DNA of 64,000 nucleotides, from the NCBI GenBank assembly GCA_018806985.1, contig JADANN010000380.1, forward strand, positions 1,490,501 to 1,554,500, read 5' to 3'. Below, piece by piece: positions 22,699 to 34,100 of the stretch (positions are counted from its first letter, which is position 1; every line of letters starts with the position of its first letter). This DNA is from Angiostrongylus vasorum. Lineage: Eukaryota > Nematoda > Chromadorea > Rhabditida > Metastrongylidae. Made by a program: the position numbers and the translations under genes. Below the pieces are notes generated by a model. The model was not told the DNA's origin. It was given only the letters and a program-made list of their open reading frames with translations, and searched no databases.

Positions 22699-25600
22699 AT
22701 ATATGCAAGATATTTGCATGTATATGTGCATATAACGCATAAACACGTATGCTCATATATACATGTACAACTGTGCATATATATGTTAATGTATACATGT
22801 AGACACATGTCAGATATGTAGGTATATTTCTTTTATTTAATTTATTCAGTGAAAAATCTTACCCAGAATCTTTCAAGTTTCATTTTATTTTGTGAAAAAA
22901 TACAAATAAGGATAGAAACCGTAAAGGTATGGGAGAAAACAGGAATAAATAGAATGACAGAAATATACCAACACATCCGACTTATTAAACACCAATAAAA
23001 GTAAAGAAATAGTACTAATCCTAAGATACAGTTATAGACGGTGTCTTACTTCTTTAGTCAGAGAATCTAATCTGCTTCCAGATTCTTCGCCACAATTTCC
23101 ACTTGTTCCAGGATTGTTTTTCTAAACACAATGATAATGATACCACAATGGCTAGACCAGCAAAACTCCGAAAAAAAATGGAAATTATGCTGGGGCCCGC
23201 GCAACCAATGAAGACGGGCCATCCAAGTATCCAAACAAGTAAGTAAGCGATAATGATAGCAAATGCAGGAACATATAGAATGAAATGCATACGCAACCGA
23301 AATTAAACAAATTATCAAAAATAACCAAATACCGAATCGGGCAGAACTTCCACTGGTGAAATGAGCGTTTCGATTTCTTTGGAGTTGTCAATTATATATT
23401 TTATTGCGGTCACGACACCTCCTTGAACTTCAGGATCCAGAGCAGTTATTCCATCAACAAATTCTAAAAATCAAATTGTTTCACGAGCAAACTTTGTACG
23501 GGGAAAGACAAAATGATGGAAGAACCCAACGGAAAAAAAATGCGGAAAAACGGATAACAGAAAATGCAGTGGAATTTATGCTGAGACATTTGCGCTTTGA
23601 TGATAAGCCAATTACTCCCCTTTTTCAGGCAATTAACACTTAGAGACCGATGCATGAGTGTTTAATATATCTTTGATTCTTCAGTGCACCCTTTGTGAGT
23701 TGACACTGACTCACATAAGTCACCACGTCCTCACCGTGCGTGTGGAGAAAAAAAAGCATCCTGTATGGCAACTACGTTGCTACCGGTATTTCGTAGACGG
23801 CATCACAACATACATGAACTATATGTCGGTACTTTTATATATCCCCATTCCATAAGAAAACTGTGAGCCATTATAGTGAATAAAAAATGCAATAACAATT
23901 AATCACAGAAAGTAGCAGAACGCTACGAGTTTGGCTATTCTGCCTGTTGTCCTAACCTTTACTGACTAAGAAGCGTTTGACAGCGACAAAACAAAAGCAA
24001 CCTGTTAGAGCTTGTCGACCATGGAAATGAGACGTATTATATAAGAAATCTAATTGATAGCTATCGAAACTGCACATCGAAAATACAGCTTTTTCATCGA
24101 CCCGTTACCATACCCAGAGGAAAAGTGATTCAACAAGGCGACAATATTTCAGCAAAGCCGTTTGCAGCCCCACTGCAGTAGATAACAAAGTTGCCCGAAA
24201 GGCCGACAACTGCATATGCAATGACTAGAAATTCCTGTCAAACCTTCGTTTTTTTGATGATATCGTCGTCATCTCGAGGAATACCAATGAAGCAGGGAAG
24301 GTGCTCAATGAACTCACCGAAGTGAGAAAAAAAGATTGTCTATCAAGGAAGCCGCCACCAGCTAACGGATCCAAAACTTCGCGTTCTTCTTTTCGATTCA
24401 TCAGCCCTCCAGCATTTTTGTTATGCAGGAGGTAGGTGAGCTAATTCTTCAACCATGTCAAAAAGTCGCATATGGACTCCAGTCAGCCGGTCTACCTCAG
24501 TGGAAGGCACGTAAAAAACGACTCTAAACAAGACAACACTGCCGAAACGTCAGCTACTGTTGTGTTGTATGTGTTTTTTGTATCGAAGCAAAACGTGTGC
24601 CTTGCGATTGCTGAAAAAAGAAAACGACACATTTGTAATCCAGTGCCGAGGTTAATAGAAAGTCGATTCTGGGAATTTTATGGGGACATATTCACAATGC
24701 TTAGCCTTTTTAGAGAGGAATATTTTCGTTACAACTTAACACACGATGGTACTTCATAATTCACATATAGAAGCTTTTCCAACGATGTACCATCTCATCG
24801 CAGCGAAAAAGGTGCCCCCTAAGTGCCAAACTTTGTTTCTGAAGTACAGCGCCTCTGTTTCCCGTCAAGCGAAAACAGGCTCTCGAATGGCTGCTTTTCA
24901 ATCAGCTACTATCTGGCCTGCGAAAAGAACTCGTCCGAAAAATATATTATGTAAATTATTAAGTAAACTAAATAGATTTACAGGTGCAATGCCCTTCACA
25001 ATGATCCGCATAAGCTACTGTATAACTGAACTGAAAACAATTGAACAAAAAAAAACTATATGACAAAATAAGAGGCCGCCAAGGAAATGAGCGTAAAGCA
25101 TCTCACGCTGCTCATTACGTCGACCCAAGAATACTTGGAAATCCACTCACATTGATCTCTATGTGTTAATTATCCATGCATGTAAAGGTTTTTAGGATTT
25201 ATCTACCTTCAATGGCGTTCAAAGACTCCGAATAATACCCTTGTTCTTCTAATTATTAAGTTATTACTTGATTAATTAATTGGACTAATTTGACTAAAAA
25301 CTAATTACTCGACCCTAGCTCCAGCACTGAACTGAAGACATCGAAAGTAAAAATCAGTTTACTTATTGTTCCTAATCCAAATCAGGAATGAATAGTCTAC
25401 TTACGCTTTTGGGTTCTGCCCAAAAATGCAGCTCCCACAACCAGAACGGCCATTTTAAGCAATTCCTTCGTAGATCCCGTTTCAGCTAGAAAAAACACCA
25501 AAACTACAAAGATGAATAGAAAAAAGTAAATATGGACACATAGCAGCGTCCTTATCAATCTGAAATAAGTATTTCTCTAACGTATGAGAAGTAACCACAT

Positions 25601-28600
25601 AAGAACTCTAGCTGTTGTGGAAAGTGCGGTCTGAAAACACAGTTCATTCATCGAATCCTGACCATCATCACGAGAAAAAAGAATCAGAAAAGGTAGCCGC
25701 GTAGCAATGGATAACGAAGTAGCTCGATTGGGACAAAAGAAAAGGATGAGAGTTAATAGTAAATTCCTATCAAGATGGTGTTTTGCTGACATTATCGTCT
25801 TTTTGAGATGTCCCAGCAAAGCAGAAATGATGTTCGAAGAGCCAAATGAAGCCAAATAAGTGATAAGGCAGCAAGTGAAATGGAAAAAAGACTCAGATCA
25901 TGAAAAGCCGTGAGCAAATCGAACACAACAGTTCTCTGCTTACAGCGACAACATAAGTGTAAACAAGGGGTTCAGTGAATTTGGAGTACAATGTGAAAGA
26001 GGGATGATACAGAAGGAGAGCAGCATGGGCTACGACTGGGTGCTTTAGATATGCTAGTGACCAAGGTGTACCAAAGTGACACCGTGCTAACCTGTTAACC
26101 TAATGGTTCTATCAATGCTTATGCATGCAGCTGGAGCGTAGGTTAACACTTTAACCTCATAGAGAATCGTATGCTCTAACTAACTAGACGCACTAAAAAT
26201 ATCAGGGTGGGGATTCAAAGCGAAAATGATCTTTTCGAAATCCAAAGAACATGATTCGAAAAAAATCACAATTACTGACTAACGTTTCGGTCAGGTAATC
26301 AGAAGCATCTAAGGAAAATGGACAACAGGAAGAATCGAATGGACTTCAGAAAGATGGAAGAGCTCTAGAACTATCGCTCAGGAAGTGGCTGGAGGTGCTT
26401 CTGATTCATATCAACTAGCCCTACGTGCTGTCGTAAATAAATTTTGATGATGAACTTTCGAAATGTATGAGTAAAATTAATACGGAAAAGCTAAAAAATA
26501 GAGTTTGATTCCATCAATTTTGTTTAGCAACATACCAAACTCCATCTCATCGATATCCAGTAGACACGTTCCTTTCACTATTCTATGAACATGCTCTTCA
26601 TAGTACTCTGCTAAGCTACGCGTAAGCTGAATCGAGGAAAAATAAATAATAAATCCTCACGGGAGGATTAAGAAAGCAACGAATCCAATCCTTTTGATGG
26701 GAAAATTAATAGAAAGGAAAAACAACTAAGATATATCTTCCTTTTCAATCTTTGGTGGGGCGCGTGTGGCGCAGTGGTCGAAGGCGCCCTGCAACGCACA
26801 CGTGGAATCGATTCCCGCGCCCATGGCCCACCAAGCTTTCTATCCCTCCGGGGTCGGAATTGGTATCAGACTTGTCCGGGAGGATAGCAGCACTGGCTCG
26901 ATACATCGGTAGGCCACTGCAAGTCATTGCTTAGGCCAGATATGCATTCAATCACTTCCAACGATGCGTAATGGAGTCGAATGCATGGGCATCCTTCAGG
27001 GCTTGATCAAGATGAAAGTTTTATACTTTTATCCTTCAATCTTTGGAAGCGACAATGCAGCTTTGTTTAGTACTCGCAACCCATACCACTATTAGATTGG
27101 GGTTAACCATAAGCAGTTCTACAGTTCACGAAGTGTTCTTGAATGTCGAACTGTTATGTAAAGCATGAAGTTCAATTCTCAAGCAAAACCAACAGTCCTG
27201 TGAACCAGCTAACATCAAAAACCTGAAGCTCAACTATTTAGAAGTAACCTCGAGTTAACAAATGTTTGTGATTAAACAAAAACCTGATCTTAATGTCCTT
27301 CTAGTCAACGGGGAGCCCTCTGAGGAGCTCTGGCACGTCCCAGGAACAGGAGTAAACTACTCATACCCATTCGTATAAATGATGAGTTAGGGGATCATGA
27401 ACGACATAAGTGACAGCATGATTTTATTTCTTCGGCAGAAGTTACAGCCATAATTGCCTATTCTTCTCCCACGCTACTAAGCTTCTCAACAGAATATTAT
27501 GGAGGTGTTGGGTAGATTGTGGTCAGCTTGACCGTTCCAGGCTCTGAGGAACGCGAAATCCGCCGGAACGTCAGCTTGTTTATAAATAAAAAATAAAGTA
27601 ACAACCTCATGTTTGCTCGACAAGAATATAAAGGATCGAAACAGAGTCACTGTTTACCTTACGAAGGTTGTTGGCTTTGACCCTCCAGTTAGAATCGGAG
27701 TCATAATGCGCAATCTTCTCGATCCAAGTCTCGTTAAAGAAGTGCTCATCTCTATAACGATAAAACCATGCTGCTATTTAAAATAATGCATGAAAAAAGT
27801 TCCAATCGTCATCGTAAACTACTGAAAACAATCCAAGTTCTACAAATATTTCGGTATTTTGGGCCATATTTGAATCCTCCCAACGATTTACTGCCTCACC
27901 GTGGCTAGGGAAGTGTTCCTGAATGGCGGACTGCGATGTACACCGTGGGATTCGTCCCCCCGGAAAGGTCTCCCAAGCTGAGAAGGAGTCCAGCGTTTCC
28001 ATCGGGAAGCCTAGCTAAGAGTAAACCAATACCAGGATCCACCCCGTTCTGGTAACAAAGGCGCATGGTGGCAAATCTCCCTCTGATCCACAAGGGATGC
28101 GACTGCTTGTGGTGGCGAAGACCTGGGATAGACCTTGGCAAGGCTGACCTCGGGATTCCAGGGAACCACAATGGCTTAACCAGCAAATTTCCGAAAGTAG
28201 AGGTTATGCTGGGGCCTGCACAACTAGTGAGGGCGGGCCATTCAAGCATCAAGGATCAAGTATTTTCTAGAAAAAATTTATTACGAAGCACCACCCACAT
28301 TCCATGTAACACCTCAGCAAAAGCACGACTGGTCCTTAAGCACATTGGCTCCAAACTCAATGACGTGAAACTCAACGATTTCATCTGTAATCACGAATTG
28401 AGGACAATGCACATTAGCGATGTATCCTGCGTAGATGTGTGGAAGCATACATCTCTCACTTGCAAAGAGCCCATGAATGACCACTAACCACTGAATTACG
28501 AAGAAAAAAACTTGCCCAGATAACTAATTCATGAAATAACAGGTCCTGTCCGTAGAGATCCATGACTTTTCCAGCAAGGTTTGCGGCCTAGATACTGCAG

Positions 28601-29219
28601 TGCAGATCTTCAACGTTGGTATCCTAGACTACCCATATCTAATTATGGGGTTAAATAGAGCTGCTGGGTAAAAGCAATCGTAAATAGATAACAAACCATA
28701 ATCAGTTACATGCATGGTATCAAAAAAGAACTAGTAGACGTCAAATTATAAACAAAACAACAAGAAACTGATGATGAAGACAATGATGATGATGATGGTG
28801 ATGATGATGATGATGATGGTGATTATGGTGACAAGTTCCCAAACTAGGAAAAAAAATGCCCAACTAACAGCATTCTTTTGGTAAGGGTTATAAAGGGGAT
28901 GCAACTCTAACAACTTTCATTGGATCTACACTAAAATTCTTTTTAGTATGGTTGAAGATAAGCAAGGTAACCTACTTCTCAGGAAAAAAAAGACGGACAA
29001 CTAATCAATTATGCAGATTTTTACAACCAAATCTGGAAAGCTAAAGAGTTGAGAGAAATTAGCAGTACTCGATCTACAAACATCAACTCACGCAGGTTTT
29101 AGAAGGGCTACAACCGCAAAAAAAAGTGTGTCCGAAACGAGGGACGCTGCTCCAAAGGGAGAAAAAGGGGGCGGTGCTGTGCCCGTCCCCGACGATGTCG
29201 GCGTCGCGTCCATCACCAT
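18481..29219 (-). CDS. zyg-12: HOOK-family dynein adaptor (ZYG-12-like), 13 exons, complete
   Basis: Exons, 5' to 3' on the minus strand: 29092-29219, 28299-28334 (36 bases), 27658-27751, 26536-26626, 25405-25485, 23333-23463, 23050-23121, 20447-21108, 19832-20078, 19646-19745, 19478-19569, 18692-18868, 18481-18624. Every junction agrees in phase, giving 684 residues, close to HOOK proteins (about 700). Residues 25-187 form the N-terminal HOOK domain, with [46 protein letters not shown] and [11 protein letters not shown] as landmarks. About 200-640 is coiled coil, including [14 protein letters not shown]. The end has [11 protein letters not shown] and SFLSRQK, matching the conserved HOOK C-terminus. 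HOOK proteins link cargo to dynein-dynactin; in C. elegans the single member, ZYG-12, attaches centrosomes to the nucleus. Exon 10 uses a GC donor (GGCAAG at 19645). Exons 1-2 are the least certain. Introns contain SINEs, PLE pieces and microsatellites. Confidence 0.93.
19048..19320 (+). mobile_element. SINE family A
   Basis: Plus-strand copy with A box TATGGCGCACTGGTCGG and B box GGGATCGATTCCC. It lies in the HOOK intron between exons 11 and 12, antisense to the gene. Confidence 0.9.
21633..21678. repeat. (AT)n microsatellite
   Basis: About 22 AT units in the long HOOK intron, abutting a family D element. Confidence 0.95.
21680..22110. mobile_element. inverted pair of family D elements
   Basis: 21680-21900 reads family D on the minus strand (GATGCTGAGATATTTGCC, GGTGTCTGCGG, TGTTCACCACCACACCATG). 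21905-22110 reads it on the plus strand (GAAAGGCGAAACGAAGGACA, GATGTGGTGGTGAACACG, GTTTTGCAAATAGCTCAGC). Confidence 0.7.
22134..22202. repeat. TA/CATA-rich microsatellite
   Basis: Alternating TA and CATA units directly in front of a truncated SINE. Confidence 0.9.
22205..22545 (+). mobile_element. SINE family C (5' truncated)
   Basis: Starts within the tRNA-like head (CATGGTGCTGGTTAGATTCC), continues with GGTCGGAAAGTTGG, ACGTAAAAACTGGAAGATC and GCACAGTAGACGTGAAG, and ends in an A/T-rich tail. Confidence 0.8.
22567..22695. repeat. (TATG)n then (TA)n microsatellite
   Basis: About 24 TATG units followed by about 15 TA units. The frames YVCMYVCM and HTYIHTYI are translations of this tract. Confidence 0.97.
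23145..23235 (-). repeat. family B fragment
   Basis: Short piece (GCTAGACCAGCAAAACTCCG to GGGCCATCCAAGTATCC) with an ATCCAAGTA-type tail, 25 bases from HOOK exon 7. Confidence 0.75.
23985..24460 (+). mobile_element. decayed LINE reverse-transcriptase fragment
   Basis: Broken plus-strand frames show RT landmarks: [14 protein letters not shown] (near 24125), an [20 protein letters not shown] segment near 24250-24310 replacing an FADD box, and [17 protein letters not shown] near 24360. This is a different LINE lineage from the one at 5.7-9.8 kb. Many stops. Confidence 0.6.
24535..24690 (+). mobile_element. PLE terminal-repeat remnant
   Basis: CTGCCGAAACGTCAGC is the 3' half of a family-1 hammerhead, and CAGTGCCGAGGTTAATAGAA matches the PLE tail at about 2950. 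Too decayed to fold. Confidence 0.55.
24700..25400. other. HOOK intron sequence, nothing recognised
   Basis: A 105-codon plus-strand frame (24746-25063) begins with ATG but shows no family motif, lies antisense in a HOOK intron and follows a PLE remnant. I do not call it a gene. Confidence 0.5.
25490..26530. other. HOOK intron between exons 4 and 5
   Basis: Unique-looking AT-rich sequence. No exon or known repeat could be supported. Confidence 0.5.
26758..27036 (+). mobile_element. SINE family A (well preserved)
   Basis: A box GTGTGGCGCAGTGGTCG, B box GGAATCGATTCCC, then the shared body, ending CTTTTATCCTTC. Intronic in HOOK, antisense. Confidence 0.93.
27505..27632 (+). mobile_element. PLE 3' terminal-repeat fragment with hammerhead motif
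   Basis: Matches 5495-5640 of PLE copy 2. The hammerhead at 27538-27578 keeps CAGGCU, CUGAGGA and AGCUUG, but the core reads GGAA instead of GAAA. It ends about 25 bases from the donor of HOOK exon 3, in antisense orientation. Confidence 0.75.
27880..28245 (-). repeat. interspersed repeat family B
   Basis: Full copy in the opposite orientation to that at 12466, from CGATTTACTGCCTCACCGTG to GGGCGGGCCATTCAAGCATC. Just downstream of the HOOK micro-exon 28299-28334. Confidence 0.85.
28769..28831. repeat. (GAT)n-type microsatellite
   Basis: About 20 GAT/GGT units in the first HOOK intron region. Confidence 0.9.
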
Positions 29220-29427
29220 ACTTGGGCTTTCGAACACCTCGAGGTGAAGCTGGCCTTAAGCTTATGTGATGTTGATGACGGCGGAGTCCTCGAATCGGTC
29301 ATGACCGTCTCACGAGAAATCCATTCCGAAGGAATAGTCGGCCAATGTAGATGTTTCGCTTAGAGGAGGAAATCACTTGACCTACCCGGTTCCGATAGGA
29401 AGGTGCTATGTGGGACCAGTGAGCGGA
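29220..29427. promoter_or_regulatory. divergent promoter between HOOK and protease
   Basis: Only 208 bases separate the HOOK start (29219, minus) and the protease start (29428, plus). The stretch is more GC-rich than the flanks. No TATA box seen. Promoter function is inferred from layout. Confidence 0.4.
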
Positions 29428-31077
29428 ATGCTAGTGAAGTATTCGGCTGTCATTCTGTGCATTTCCATCGTACTCGAGCTTCACGTTGAAGCTGGCTGTG
29501 GCGAGCACCCTGATGAGATCTCGAAGCCTTCCGACCATCATTTCGATTTCGTTGTGAGTTCGATTTGTTCTTTTCTGGTGCTTTTTAGTGATTTTAAATA
29601 CTAATACGTTTGAAGCAGTGCTCTGCGTAGTCCATTGTGAATTCTATGAATTAAACGAAAATGATTAGAATCTACAGCTCATCGCCATCGTTCAACCTTC
29701 AGAGCCCATAAGTAGTATCTTTAATCCATTTGACTTCCTCAGTTCAGCAGCGACTCCACTAAAAAAGCGGGATATCACCCTGACGCTTTGGTATCCGCCG
29801 ATGTTATCGTTCACTTAGTAGGTTGTAGTGCTTGCACTGAAAACTGTATGGTTTTGTATTTGTTTCTCAGTCTTCTTGAAAAGTTCACCGTTATGCAGGC
29901 CTAAAGACTGCTTCTGAAGACTCATGAATACTGCGGTGGGCGGATGTGACAGAGTTTCTTTCATGAGGTCCTTGAAAATCCTCAGTTAGTTAACTGTTTG
30001 ACAAGTGAGGAATTTATAGGTATTTCTTAAAAAGGGCGTGTGTGGTGCAGTGGTCGGAGCCCGCCATGCAACACACACGTGTAATTGATCCCCACGCCCA
30101 TGGGCCACCAAGCCCTCCATTCCTCTGTTGTCGGCAAATTGGTACAGACTTCTATGGGAGGATAGCAGCCACTGGCTCAATATATCGGTAGGCCATCGCG
30201 AGTAATTTTGAAGGCCATATATGCATTCAGTAACCTCCAAACGATGCTTAATGAAGTCGAGTGCATGGCGCATCTCTCGGGGATTGATCAATGCCGAGAG
30301 CTTTTTTTTATTCTTCCTTAAAAACAGCTTATATGTGGATCTGTAAGTGATATTATATAGAATAATGTATAGTATGAACTTACGTGAATGGCCCGTGTTC
30401 ACCAGTTGCACGGGCTCCAGCATAATTCCATTCTCCGGAGATTTGCTGGTTTAGCCATTGCGTTTCTCTGGAGTCCCGAAGTCAGCCTGACCAAAGTCTG
30501 CCCCAGCTCGTCACCACCAAAGGCAGTCGCGGCTCTTCAGAGGGAAATTTACCACCATGCGACTACTCTGATACGAAAACGATGGTGGATCCTGATATTG
30601 GTTTATTGTAAGCCAAGCTTCCTGGGGAAACGCCGGACTCCTATGTTCAGAGACCCTGTCGAGGGATGAATCCTCCGCTGTACATTGCAGGCCTGCCTGC
30701 ACCTAGGAACACCCAGCCACGATTAGGCAGTAAACCGTTGGGAGGTGTAGTATATAAATATACAATAAAGTGTAAAGAGTGATATAAATACAATATGGAG
30801 TATACATAGTAGTGTATTATATAGATACATAGTATAATATTTGGTACTTGAACGGCCCGTCATCACTAGTTGTGCGGGCCCCATCATAATCACCATATTT
30901 CGGAGATTTGCTGGTTGAGCCATTGTGGTTCCCTGGAATCCCGAGGACAGCCTGACCAAAGTCAGCCCCACATAGTATAATAATACACATAATATAGTGA
31001 CAATGTAATACATACATATAAACATACAATAGAAAATGTAAAAAAAATATGAACACAGCATATATATACATACATGT

Positions 31078-31119
<42 letters not shown>

Positions 31120-34100
31120 ATAGTTGCATATAGTACCACTTACACGTTCATGAATAAGCTGGTTTTCCGATCGCCTGTGTCACGTGTGGTCCCGTTGTTC
31201 GTCCACTGACATAAGCGGGCGCCAGTAAATCTTCCATTTTTTACCTGTCGCACGCATGAGCAGGCCAGTGGGTTCTGCTCACTATAGGGGGCTCCTTGAG
31301 CATCATATCTTTCTTCCAGGCTTTTCGTGAAGAACTCTGACCATCGGGTCGGTGGTCTTCCTTGTGTTTGACATCCCGAGGAATCAGTCACTCGCGGCTC
31401 TTGCCGTTCATACGCATTACGTGTCCGGCCCACCTTATCGTCGACTGTTTGGCGTACAGAGCGGCATCATTGATTTTTGATCGTTGACGTAGGTCAGAGC
31501 TTCGGATCCCTTCCCTCACTTGTGTGATACGGGATAATCCTGGCATCGTCCTTTCTAGTGCGCGTTCAATAACGCTGATTGATCTTTCATCGTGTTTACG
31601 CAGTGACCAGCTTTCTGACGCGTACGTCAAGGCGGGAAGTACCGTTGAGTCGAAAAGGTGGGTATGGAGTCGGGTGTTCATTGTTCTCTTCGCTACATCC
31701 CAGATGCTCTTGAAAGCTCCTCAAGCCGATCTCCTTTACTCAACTCTGGAGCTATGTCGGGCATCATGTTGATTTCCCAACGTAGATAGAGGTAGCTGGA
31801 ACATTCTAAGATTTTGGTTCCGTTGAGCGTGAATGGGGCATGTGTAACTAATAAGATCCTCATGAACATAGTTTTTTAACGATACATAGTGAAATCAAAT
31901 GCATGACGCATCTCTCAAGGATTGATCAACGCCAAGACCTTTATCCTTTGTTTCCCGGACTATCTGAAGGTCGAGCAGTTTAGGCACTCCATTAAGGGGA
32001 GTGAGTTGTGCCAATTCGAAGACGTCGTATCTTATCCTTCTTGCTTGCATGATCAACTCTTCTGTCGCGGTCTCAGATACGAGTGTGCGTGCATTGTAGG
32101 TACAGATCGTCACCTTTGTTCTTTGCGATTTAGGCAACCTTGAATGGCCCTGAGATTTTAACAGTCTCCGTACTCGTTCTACCTGCGTAGTCGCCGACAA
32201 TTTTTGGGACAAGTAGAGTTGCTTGGGAACATGGGAACTTTACATGGTTTTAAAAGACGCTTCAGTTGTTGCCACGGTACAATTTTCCGCTGTGTTATTT
32301 CAAAATTGAAATTTTTTTTGAAACTCGAATTTCTGTAAAAAAAAATAAAGAACGACATCTATGTTTTAAACACGGGCACGGCAGTAGTAAACCCTGGTGA
32401 TGGACTGATGGAAATCATTATGTTTGGTTTCATGTTCGGATTACAGTGCTGTATAGGAAAGAGATCTGCTTTGTGAGCTCCGAAAAAACAGGGTTTTCCC
32501 TGTGGGAAATAAAAAAGTGTTGTACCTTCTTATCAAGGATTTATGGAATATAATGGTTTTTCCACGACCGACTTTCTATTAACCTCAGCATTTATCGAAC
32601 AATTCTTCATATTCTCGTTTAGCAAACCAAGAAAAAAAACTATAACACCTCGTGTTTGCTAAAAAAAGAGTATGGAGGGTTTTTTTTTAGTTTATTTTGT
32701 ATGGCCTGTCTTCACGTCTACTGTGCGGATCTCAGCACTTCTCACATTCGATTCGTTTCTTCGCATCCGTTGTCCACAAAGATCTTCCAAATTTACGTGT
32801 GACTTCTGTTGCTGCTTGAAGATTTTCATTCCATCTTGAATGTCTTAGAATGCTGGTCGAGCAATTCTCCCTAGAGCCGTGAGATAGCCGGGTCGGGCTC
32901 GAGCGTTACCAGTTGGATTGCAGAGAGTGATTTTTTTCCCAGACAAGTCGTACATCAATTTCCCTACCCCGGGGGAATAGAGGCTTGGTTGGCCCGGAGC
33001 GGAATCGAACTAGCACCATGCTCATGATGACAGACATCGCTACCACTGTGCTATCCGCTCCTGGATATAGAGAATGGTTTTTACTTCAATGCTGATTCTA
33101 ATACAGAAAGTTGACTGCGGTGATTTTTCGATAGTCAGAGCTAAAAATACTATAACAGAACTAACTATGATAACTATAACATTATAACTAAGAAGATTTA
33201 AAACTTACTTGACATACTTATGCAAGGAATCTTACGGATACTACTTTTAGAGTTAGATTTCTCATAAAACTAAAGGCGAGATTGAGAAATTCTTAAGTCT
33301 TTATTTTTTAAGCGCATACAAGTCATCTGCACCTGCCGGTGAAGGAATAATAACACCACTGGCTTTTGGATAAAAATTTGGCTCTTTGGACCGCTTCACT
33401 TTAAGATGCACCTCTGTGAATAACTTGCAAACCATAATTTGATTTTTAGTAGAATGGAAAGACCTGCATTTTTCTAGCAAAAAATTTCTATGTTGAGACA
33501 GTATATATTTCAAGTAAGAACTTTACTATGAATTGAGTTTTTCAAAGCTTGAAAAGCTGAAATATTTCCGGCCCATGCAAATCATTTATGACCCACATGG
33601 TCCCTGATATGCTAAATATCATTCCAAGTTTGATCCTTAAACTCAGTTTTGGGAATATTCATACGAAAGAAAATTCCTGGGATTTTGAAGTAAGGCTGCA
33701 AATGGCGGTGCCATGTGTTCAGGACATTGTGTCTTGGTGGACGAATCCCCCTCTTATTCAATTATCTTGGTGTCCAGTGCAGAATTCTTGACGACAGAAA
33801 GAGAAAGAGTATGATTTGTGGGATTCAGAGGGTCAGGATTTCATCACTGCACAGTAGGAGGATCCGTATCTTGGCGAGGATATGTATATTGCTGTAGATT
33901 TCGTTTTAATTTACAATGGTCGCCATGACCTGCGTGTTTGTTCGATGTTCAGAGGCTAGATTTCCTTTGGTCCCCTATTCACTAATGGTTTTTGTTTCAA
34001 TGCTAAACTATCGTGGGATGTTCACGACGATAATTTTTGCCCATTGAATTCATATCTCGAAAACGAAACAGTAATGACAAGCAACTGTCTGAAGAATTAG

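Noticed and set aside
22558..22821. Evenly spaced TATG repeats that could suggest a CRISPR-like array or a coding repeat (VCMYVCMY)
   Set aside because: Unit is 4 bases without spacers; it is a microsatellite.
24746..25063. 105-codon plus-strand frame
   Set aside because: No motif; inside a HOOK intron next to PLE debris.
28065..28487. 140-codon plus-strand frame
   Set aside because: Covers a family B repeat and the antisense of a HOOK exon.
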